This document shows, piece by piece, positions 53,946 through 64,000 of a stretch of DNA of 64,000 nt (position 1 is its first letter; each line of letters starts with the position of its first letter). The position numbers were made by a program, and so were the translations under genes. The stretch comes from Trichoplax sp. H2 (taxonomy: Eukaryota; Placozoa; Uniplacotomia; Trichoplacea): contig NOWV01000019.1 in the NCBI GenBank assembly GCA_003344405.1, positions 1-64,000 on the forward strand, given 5' to 3'. A model generated the notes under the pieces. That model did not search any database and was not told the DNA's origin. It saw nothing but the letters and a program-made list of their open reading frames with translations.

Positions 53946-55175
53946 CCGCATGAGAATGCAATTAGCTATCCATTAATAATAAGTAAAGTAACGTTTCAAT
54001 ACGCCAAGTAGAACGAGCGAGATATATTGTAGTTTATAATGACATAGACTACGTTATGGTACAGTCTAGCATAACCGTACAACCACACATTAATCGATGC
54101 TGGCATTCATCTTGGCTGCGTTCCCAAGTTTTGAATTTTTTGGATAGGAAGACTGTCAAGATTCCTATCAATTTTAGCTATAGCCAGTACACGCTCAAGG
54201 TGCGTCTATCAATAAAGTATTAAGTCATGACTAAACAGCCCATTGTCCCTCCAAGTATCCCCTAAAATCATAATATTAATAACAATAAGTGGCTAAACCC
54301 ATGGAAATTCCACGGAATAAAGTCCAATTTTGAGTTATTAGACCGAGAGAATCCGGTTTAGGAACGCGAATTTTTAGTCAAACACTCCTAACAGCGTAAG
54401 ACACGTACAATCCGCTCGAGTCCACCATGATCTCTAGCAGCTTACTCTACCCTACTTCACTCTACCGATTTCTAATTTGAACATTAAACTGTGGTCAGTC
54501 GATACTCCATTGGAACTGTTTTTGTCAATGTGAAAAGCAAATTATGGAATAATAATCCCAAGCAACTGTTGGTTTTTCTTTTCGTACTCCATAGTTAGGA
54601 AAGACATTTTTGACAAATTGGCAGCGCAGCCCGGTCCCGATTTGGGACCGGTACGATTTTGATGTCAATGTCAATCAACACAGCCATGCATGCTACAGTG
54701 TACAGTACTTTACTCTTTCAGTCAACTTGAGTCCATCGCACTCAAACTGTAGAGTACGCACTGTAGAGGAGAGAAAAACAAGCGTACCGTACCGTACCGG
54801 TTCGGTCCGTACTGGTACACTTCCAGTACACAACCGCTAGACAGTAACAAGTTCCATTCACTACATCACTCCATATAGGCGTGACTCAGGGAGGCAATCC
54901 GTTACTCGTTATCACCATGCTTGTACCGAAGGGCTGGATGGGCGCGGCACCCCATCATTGCGTCAAAACATTGTACTGGACGATAACGGGATTCTTGTTA
55001 TTCTTCTTGTAGCCAATGAACAATGTTATTGATTAGACGATTATTACCGTTATAATTATGAGTATTATTAACACAGTTGGATTATTTGCTGATGTATTCC
55101 ACTGGCAAGCTGGGATAGTTTAGCTTTCATAATTTTGTTCTTGGCCATTGAATCGCTTCATCAGTTATTGCCATC
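53946..55175. other. Upstream region of MCTP gene
   Basis: This is less AT-rich than average, with palindromic blocks such as CCCGGTCCCGATTTGGGACC and ACCGTACCGTACCGGTTCGG at 54630-54800. The rest of the 1.2 kb shows no exon. It probably contains the MCTP promoter; no specific factor site was identified. Confidence 0.4.
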
Positions 55176-58100
55176 ATGCGTAAATCGTTTCGTTTAAGAA
55201 AAGCCAAATCCAAAGGTAGGTGCAAAATGCTGATAGCCATGTAAAATGACCAGTGTTGATGTTGCAACGGCAAGATAACGAGGATCGATGCGATCGTGAG
55301 GGAAGATCATGATGATGAGAATAAATTTTCTTTCATTGAAAGCTATCCATCGACTATCTTTATGGTAGGTAATCTACCTAAACATGACCTTCTATGCTGT
55401 ATCGAAACAGTGGATCCAACGTGCAACGATGATCGACGACGACCAAACGCCAATTCCCGTCAACACTCTATTCAACGGCCATCATCATCAAGGCTGTACT
55501 ACTTAGTTATGGTTATCATGCAATCGATTCATTTCCTTCATTAGGTTGTAATCGATCTTGACCGTCCATCAACAACTTTGTTGAAATATGGCCTGTGATA
55601 CAACGACGGCGATGATACAATCGTTGTAAAAGTCAATCACGCCCATGAAGATAGCCTACAGTAGTCCCTGATCGACTTGTATTAGATGAGAATTGGTAGG
55701 CAGGCAATCGATTAGGAACTGGAGAGACATGATTATTTTTGTTTTGGGGGAGAATTTGCGGGAATTATCATCTCCTATACATTATCGCTTAAATGAGAGA
55801 AATAGTTTGGACAATAACGGGTTAGCCTGCAATTTTAGGCCTGGGAAATATTTTTCAATTTTTTGGATAATCGATAACAAGTAGATTAAACGACTACAAG
55901 GAAACATCCAACACCATTTTATTTTTACCTTTGCATCATCAATATTCCGTCCCGTCGACATACTATACATTTGTAAAGTACGATACAATCTTATCAAATT
56001 CATTAAATGTCAGAGAAAATGATCGCAATGAAACCGTTTGGAAAACCATTCTATCATCGTTCGACGTGATATACAGTACTGTACTGTACATACTTTTCAT
56101 GTTTGCTAGAGAGATTTCTCAGCTTTACAACGTATTATCATCTTCTATTTTTTATCGATTTGCCATTGTGTATACAGATCTATTTTCCATTAACTAGACG
56201 TTCACTTCATCACTCAACATCTTTTCATCGAGTTTCCTTGCATCTACTGTACAATAAAATAGTTTATTCCTCTTATCAATCACTCATTTTGGTGCGTGCT
56301 ATTGGAGATTATTCTATTCCAATGCATTTTCTATATTATTATTTCGTCATTGACCACAGAACCAATACGTCAAGTTATATTCAACTTGATCATTCTTCTA
56401 CTTTCTTGCTACTTTTAGCCGATAAACTCGATGCTACTGGTGATACAGATATCAAAGACATCACCGGATCGACTTTATCACTACCTGCAGACTCTCCAAA
56501 AAAGAAAAAGTGGTATTCTTCGATAGGTAAATCCAAATCCAAGAAGAAATTAGAATCACCAAACTCCGAATTACCAACTAACCATGAAACTAACCATGAA
56601 ACTAATGGATTCGCTGATGATTACCATGACCTCAATCACGATGTCCACACTGAAATATACCAAAATGAACCGCGAGCTGGTGGCAGTAATGCTGCGACTA
56701 ACAACGGAAACACAAGTCCTACCAAAAAAACAAAGTCTAAATTTACATTCAATTCTAACAATCATCATGCTAGCAATGGCCAAGAGAAAGAAAGTAATGT
56801 TCGACCACGAGTTGATAGTACTAGTGCACCATTAGCCGGTGAAGACACCGAAATTGGCAATAGTCAAAATGCTTCCCCGTCTCCAGTACACCGTAATGGA
56901 ACACCTGGGGCTGAAGCACCAACAAATTCATTTTTCAGCTTTTTAAGCGGAAGTCCAACGACTAAAGAACCCAAGCAAAATCATGATGGAAGCGACGATA
57001 AGGTAAGCCAGGTCAATCTAGGTCAACAATTTGTCTTTCATATTACGATCGTGTTATTACCCTCGCCCAACTACTTTAATCTATTACATAATTAATGATC
57101 CAAATGAAATGACCGCCTATCCCTTTGCTTTGCCATGATGACCTTTTAATCGACAGGAATATCGTATTGGACATTTAAAAATGCCTGAATTTTTCTTTGA
57201 ACCGCTAACATTTTGATAACACATCACTGTGCCAATGAGTTGCTGTTATGACAAGCACTTTCAATCGCTTTCTTAATGTCTTTTTTAAGCCCTCAAAAAA
57301 AAAACGAAAGACGATATTCACAAATGTTATATGTAGCGATACATCATGTCGTTGCTTGAGAGGTTTAAAGTTAGCAATATTCGAAATGGTAATTCCCTCA
57401 TACCCTCATCCAAGATGAACACAAACTAAAACTATCATGGTTTTATGACAACAATTTTTTTACCCTACATATATCTTTATTTTCCCAATAATGATGAGAT
57501 CCTTCTAAACTACTCGATCGATATCAGTCACCGACATTGGTCTCGTATGCGTACAGATTTAAAAAGCTCCAATAGCAATGATAATTCAATTTAATAAACA
57601 ATACTATTCAATAAAAATCTAGAGATAGAGAAACAAAGCAATGGTAGACAGTGAAATGAGTAGATTTAAGTCAGTCTACCATCTGACTTGATAACGGCTT
57701 ATTTCTACTCATAAAGAATAATATTATCACTCCAAATTTACTACATATGTTATTTGACCTCCTGCTGAATTTCTTGATCGCATACGTGCAGTGCCAAATG
57801 TCTGCATCGACGTTTCTATACGACCAACTGACTCACAATTAAAAATTAAAAGACTAATAATGGCATTAGCAGTATTTCCTTAATATCTATCTCTCTATTC
57901 GTTATGTAGTTGACTTTATGAATCAAAATAGGATATGGTTAAATAGTTATGTCATCTAGAATACTACGTTAAAGTGTGAATTTTTTTGCCATGTATCATT
58001 TCATGTTAACACCCGTGTATGTTATCAAGTTGAGATCTGCTTGTGCATTAGCTAGAAGTAGTTATCAAGGAAGAAAACCTAGTCCTAGTAAATAGGTTTA

Positions 58101-61100
58101 ACGGATACTGAGAAACACGGCTGTAGTGGCGACACTGAAATCGATCAATTCTACATTAAAATAAAGCCAGTGCTGTGCTGGTAATGACAGGGATGTAATC
58201 TATCAAAATTCCTTTTTCTATCCGTTCATTATTAGTATTAAACTCCATCATGGGTCATTAGTCATTGGCAATTTATATCATTCATTTCTAGTTTATGTTA
58301 ATACACCCTATATTTTATTATTAATGAGAAGCTAATGTGGTTAAGGATAATCTAACTTTACTGCAGTATGATTAACCACTAGAAGCAAGAGTGATTTTAA
58401 AAAGAAATCCTTCAAAAGTTCTATTGCATTCAATATAGAATATACTTTTATAGATTGAGTACTCGACGAATGACGATGCTCTTTCGACAATTAATCAATA
58501 ATTGCTCAACTACGTTAAATTGACCTGTATTTTATGACAATAATTTATAGTTATGGATCACATGAATCAATTCACAGTCAATCTTCCCCTCCAACTCTAT
58601 TCCTGTTGCAAGGATAAAATAAAAATAGAGTTGTTTATGCATAGAATATACGAGGCCATTGACTGCCACCAAGACAATGTCGACAATCTAGTCGTGCCTA
58701 ATAATAAATATTAAGCAGTAATTAATGAATTACTCATCAATAGGTGAAAATGAGCATAATTAAATGTTTTCTTATTTTTTATCGTGCGCACGACTTAAAT
58801 TTCCAGTTAACAGATTCCTATTACGACAAAGTTTATACACTACATTGGCTATGAAGACATCAAAAGTTAATAATTGTACGTTAAAACTACAGTATACTGA
58901 TCACTATTTCAACTATTTATTTGATGCATTTACTTGGTTTAAAAAGATCTCTTCAAAGTGATTTATTGCATTTTTTATACCGTATAATTGAATCACGTTA
59001 CAATTCCTTTTTCATATTAATTAATTAATGGCCTTATTTTTGCTTGTAATTGTATCTACAAACGGTACTACAAGCTCATCTTACTCCAATTTGATGTTGT
59101 GTGAAGTAAGAATAAATACAGTAAAGCGATCAGTGATAAAAAAATAATTCCAAGCATAGGGCTTATAGGAATAGACTTTACTAGGATAGAATATGCAATA
59201 ATGTTAAAAAGCAGGTCTTATCCTGGTTAAAATAAGATGATTGTATCTTTTTTGGTCATGCCTGCAGTTTATAGCAAGTACTTACAATTCGTATCATTAT
59301 TCGTATTACTCTGCTGATATCACAAAATAAAGTACGGAGGTACATTGACTACTAGGCAAGCAGACACAGCAGTACGGTATCTTTCCGGTAGCCTAGAACA
59401 GATAAAAGCTCCCTTATTTTTTGAATTACTTCCGTCTTCAGATGGAATAATTATGATCATTGAGTACTAGTAAATGGGGAAGAGGATCCAAATTATTAAT
59501 ACTATTTCTCAAAATCACATTTTTAAAGCTTTTTTACAATGCAGCCAATGTAATTACCTAGTCAGAATAGAAGAAATAGGCTATGGTTACGCTTTATTAA
59601 TTAGTCAACAGGGGCATACAAATCGTAATTGCTAATGGAGTTGTTAAAGACAAAGAAATCTACAGTAGAGTTATACATTACTAAGTACTGTTTGATCAAA
59701 TGATTGCTGGTTGATAAAATCTTAAAGACCGCTTTGTTAGCTAAAACTTTTATAGCGAAATCCATTGACTGTAAGCATTATGCCAGAAATGCAGTTTTAC
59801 TTGAAGTATAACGCTAACCAAAACGTGGCTTTTACTTCAAAGAGATTCCACTTTCCATTTATAATCCATGCTCAATAAAAGATGCTTCTTTAAGTCAGGC
59901 ATAACTTTTCGTATTCACTCCTCTGCTAAAATTATACTTATTTAAGATCAGTTGATAGTAAAAGAAAAGAAGTATAGTTCCAAGCTACCCTCATTGATTA
60001 TAATTTCTCGCTTCTATCAGTGAATTTATTAAACATTCTATTCATATAAGAAGAAAAAATGTGGTCATATTTGAATCAATGGTGTACACTATGCAGGTCG
60101 TAAATTCTTGGAGACTAGGGAATGCTTTCTCCTAGCAATTTAAATCATGATAGATAGTATTTGCTATAGGAGTTGATCCTTTAGTCTCAGTTGTGCCCGT
60201 ATATTGTCAATACTAATGCAGTAATTTAATATCACTTTTCTCTGAGAATGATATAGTAGCTCCTGCTAATCCAGTTGCTTTGACTAATTGCGCAAATTTT
60301 AAATGATAAATTAGTGATAGTGTAAGTTTTTTTTACTTAGAATACTTTGGCTGATGTAGTCGAGGAAGTTATGCATAAATCATCGTTAAGTGCTGCAACC
60401 AGTAATGAGAGTACACAAGAAGAAAAAAAAGAGAAAAAAATTCTATATCCCATCAAAGGTGTTCCTTATACCTTAGATATTAATTTGCGTGAAGGTGCCA
60501 ATTTGATCGCCAAGGATTTATCAGGTAAACTCAGCAGATATATCGCATCATTATTAACAATAAAGTTTTTCTATTTCTACTGACCCGATAAACACAATTC
60601 CAATTCTGTTAGCCAAGAATTAATTAATCATGAATTTCATTAGGTTTATTAATAATATTAATATATTATAATGCAGCTGTACAAAATGGGCGTACATCGC
60701 TCATTCTATACCTGTAGGTTAAAGCGGAATTATAGAGTTAGGCGGCAATTGCTTTTAATATTGTTAAACGGATAAACTAAAGATAGGATAGCGTTATTAT
60801 TCATCGATCGTTACAACGTTAGTTATTATAAATCCGTTGTCTTAAAACAAAATTTGCAGTTGTAATAATGCTAGCATTCAAGTAATCTATTTAAAAAGAG
60901 AACAAAATTACGATTTCGAATTTAAAGTGATAACCGAATGGTGACGTTAATCGTGAACTCTGTCATTGAAATTAACAATGAAAACACTCAAAACGAGGAT
61001 AGAATTGTCACTAAGTTAGCTAACATTCTTATTTCTTGTTATCCTTTCTTATTTGTGCAGGAACAAGCGATCCCTATGTCAAATTTCGCTATAACAATAA

Positions 61101-62120
61101 GCTATTGTATAAAAGTGCTACCATCTATCGTGATCTACGACCTCGTTGGTATGAAAAGTTCTCTCTGAACATAGAAGATGTTAGTAAATTTCTTTACCTC
61201 AAAGTTTATGATTACGACTTTGCTCTGAAAGACGATTTTATGGGTGAAGCCTATGTGGATATGGCTACACTGGAGTTAGAAAAGTAAGAAATGGCATCAT
61301 CGTAGTGTCTATAATTGCCATAATAAATGCCTTTGTATTGAAAAATTAATCTATTCTGTTCAATTTTGGCTTTTAATTTACCGCATTTAAACGATAGAAG
61401 ATCGTTTTCTTTTAATAGTTACATCGATTATTATTCGGCTTTCATTATTCTTAATACTGATTGAATTGTTTCATGAACATTGCTCAGCTTAGTATCATTC
61501 AATTGTTATGTAAAGTTAAAAGTTTAAAACTGTTTTACTACATTAGCTACATCTTTCACAAGCTATTTGCTCAAGACTAGTAAACTAATAGCGCCTTGTA
61601 CTAATATCAAATAATAATATTTGTATATGCCACTCCATTTTTGGATAAAAATTTGGCAGATTAGTACAATTTGCAGCGTGACATAACATTAATATTCCTT
61701 TTTTTACTTTATTACCTGACTATGCATTGTCCAAAATCAATATCTTATAATCACTAGTATTTTAATAGATTATCTTAAACTAATTACTTGAGTCGGTTTT
61801 GCTTTGTATCGTTAGGTAAGGATTTCAACTGTTATGTAAAGTCCTTATGTGGTTAAATTACAGCATAAATATAGATAAATACGCGTATTTACTATGTGTT
61901 GTATAACAATTAACAGCTTTACTTAATTCGATATTTTCGTCGGTAAAAACAGGTAATTATCAATTTGTTGATTCAGCCACAGCAATTTATTATTATAACT
62001 CTCTCTCTGTTAAGGATAACCGAGATTAAATTAAAGCTAGAAGATCCAAATGCAGCTGGAAAGGACTTAGGCTATCTATTGTTAACATTGACATTGACGC
62101 CAAAGAGAGAAATGAAAGAG
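55176..62120 (+). CDS. MCTP: MCTP: multiple C2 and transmembrane domain protein (5' part)
   Basis: Five coding exons: 55176-55215, 56419-57002, 60341-60524, 61061-61283 and 62015-62120, with matching phases (1, 0, 1, 2, 0); 379 residues so far. MCTPs are Ca-binding ER/vesicle membrane proteins with C2 domains and two C-terminal membrane segments. The N-terminus is basic (MRKSFRLRKAKSK). A Ser/Asn-rich linker with KKKKWYSSIGKSKSKKK follows. The first C2 domain (about 251-372) starts YTLDINLREGANLIAKDLSG, then TSDPYVKF, VYDYDFALKDDFMG and DLGYLLLTLTLTP. Likely Ca-binding aspartates are 267, 273, 320, 322 and 328. The intron at 57003-60340 is 3.3 kb, long for this window. Later C2 and membrane exons were not found before 64000, so the gene is cut by the window edge. 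MCTP1 versus MCTP2 cannot be decided. Confidence 0.85.
57003..60340 (+). other. 3.3-kb intron of MCTP
   Basis: It starts GTAAGCC and ends TTTTTTTTACTTAG. No nested gene, RNA or repeat was recognised on either strand. Confidence 0.5.
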
Positions 62121-64000
62121 GTAAATCAGAATGTTATGAACCAGTCATAACACATTTTGGATTGATCATTATGTCTAATGTTTACTATAAATTCGAATGA
62201 TACGCAACACAATTGAAAATCTTATGTAAAGCTATAATATTAAAATATTAAGCATCAACAACATCTGCATCGTACATTTACTTCATGCATCAAGTTTCAC
62301 ATACTGTCAGATAACGCATCTTGTATATCATCATCATTTCATTAAAGATATAATGTCTAAAGTTGGTAATGTACTATAATTGCTAGATATATCGCGTTTT
62401 CCCTTACTGTTTGTTTTAATATAGTATGATTAATCTGAAGTAGTGATTTTTCCATCGTTTTTATCTTGAAAAATTTCTAAATACTGCAGAGATCAGTGAA
62501 AAGCTAATATTAAGTTATATTCTAGTACTAATTAAATCAGAGTTGCAAATACCAACCTGGCTCTTAGTGCTTAATAATATTTGGAATATTTTCTATGACT
62601 ACCGTATCTACAGTATGACTCTACACCCGAACTGTAATTATTCCACATAGCTCTATAATAAGAACTGACTTATTCAAGAATTTCAATCAATCGACATAGT
62701 AACAGAGCAAGCATTATCAATCTACTACTTGTAATGAAATTAAGATATCCTCCGTATGCTCGTTATTATCCCATGAGTACCGATGTTATTATTCTTATCG
62801 GAACATAATATGCCAAACTACGCCCCATTGCTATAATCGTATTACAGTACTTTAACCCGTATTATGTTTAAAGTTAACCATATTGTATCATGAAACAATA
62901 ATTTAAAGCATTTTGACACCAATTCGGAGTCAACGCTAGCGAACAATAAAATGGAGATAATCATTTATAAATGTAAACAGCGAATTTAGATGGGTTACTG
63001 TAAGTATGGTGTTTACGTAGTCACGTTCTAGCAATTTCTCATATTTTGCTATATGTAGCCAATGACATCATCATCACTGCACTTTTAAGAGCAATGGCTT
63101 ATCATCATATTGTTTCCCTCCTATTTAATTATAGTTATGCACAGCATCATACATTTTGTCGCCGTATGCCTGTGTCCAGAAACTAATGCCAAATTTTAAT
63201 TTACTATTTCACATTAACGTTACTTTTGCAACGAGTCCGAGCAACTGCTGATGATTTTATCCTTAAATACGTATTTAAAACTTACTTGAGCTATTTCTGT
63301 AGTCAAATAATAATTGCATGCTTAACCAATCGACAAGTAATTTCGCAAAGATAAGAATGGTAACTTCAACTGAATCTCCGCCGACTTCTAATGAGTTAAA
63401 ATCAACTTTTCATCCTAGACAAGTATATCTAATATGTTGTGTTTTTATGAATATCAATCTTGAATAACTGTAATTCATATATCTCTTCATATGAATAAAA
63501 AGCCCAGAATGCAATACTTCTTATCTAGTAACTAGTTTATTGCAAGCATAAACTATCAAGAACAGTTCAGTTCATATGATAATTAAGGCTAAAGATGTAA
63601 ATAGGTATTCGATAAGGTATAAAGTAGTAAAAAGACAAGCAAGATTACTGCTCTTTACATCTCTGTAGCTCGTAGAAAAAAGACAAAACTTGCTAGAGCA
63701 GGATTTTTATGAAATAGGTAATTTGATATTATCCGGTAGCGCGGTAGTTGTCACTGCAAATATTGAAAAGTACACTGTGATATACCTTTCTTATTGATAT
63801 TCTATATATTGATGTATGTGTTTGCGTTCTATTTTAAATCTTATTTCCTTCCTACTACAACTACCTATTGCCTATTTATTGATGACATAAGACTATCAAG
63901 CTTATCGTTAATATAGCATTCTATAGTTAGATATTTATTATAGCTGTTTAAATTGTGCCGTAACATTTAATATTATACGCACAATTTATATATTATTTAC
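62121..64000. other. Probable MCTP intron running to window end
   Basis: It begins with the GTAAAT donor of the fifth exon. I looked for the second C2 domain (SDPYVK- and FDF-like phrases) and found none, so the next exon probably lies outside the window. Confidence 0.45.

Noticed and set aside
53511-53960. tRNA- or snRNA-like content in the tandem duplication
   Set aside because: No cloverleaf, box A/box B or terminator pattern could be made out.

Overview
This is AT-rich eukaryotic nuclear DNA from an animal. Its genes are split by short GT-AG introns (about 80-500 bases, a few over 1 kb) and include metazoan-type proteins: a full BLM helicase with a BDHCT domain, an SMPD2-type neutral sphingomyelinase, an MCTP C2-domain protein and four-pass-repeat membrane proteins. 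Small introns, low GC and this gene set fit a compact early-branching animal. A placozoan (Trichoplax/Hoilungia type) is my best guess; it is an inference, not proven by the sequence.

Layout. (1) 1-17.6 kb is gene-poor and rich in old duplications. It holds one clear signal-peptide exon (5432-5611, minus), two arrays of diverged ~240-bp units (about 3.05-4.76 kb and 15.27-17.57 kb), and three copies of a ~550-bp repeat that carries a conserved 66-codon reading frame (about 1.2, 8.2 and 9.5 kb). The third copy is split by a 612-bp insertion. Each array unit keeps, on the minus strand, a branch-point-like CTAAC, a TTTCAG acceptor, three bases, and a GTAAGTC donor. (2) 20.4-29.4 kb holds two tandem seven-exon paralogues on the minus strand. 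I read them as 12-pass proteins built from three MS4A-like four-pass repeats; the left copy has an in-frame TAG. (3) 29.5-36.9 kb is gene-poor and contains a ~400-bp palindromic MITE-like element. (4) 36.9-47.7 kb holds a divergent pair: SMPD2-like (minus, 7 exons, 408 aa) and BLM (plus, 9 coding exons, 1214 aa). The 1.9 kb between them is full of CTGTAC/GTACAG palindromes and has an E2F-like site on the BLM side. (5) 47.7-55.1 kb has an orphan coding exon, a 212-bp tandem duplication and one doubtful minus-strand exon pair. (6) 55.2-62.1 kb carries the first five coding exons of an MCTP gene that runs off the right edge.

Most coding exons are too short or begin without ATG, so they do not show as long ORFs. 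I assembled them from splice sites, phase agreement and protein-family matches recalled from general knowledge. BLM (3645 nt), SMPD2 (1227 nt) and both MS4A-like genes (1335 and 1305 nt) each sum to a multiple of three, with every exon junction in phase, which supports the models.
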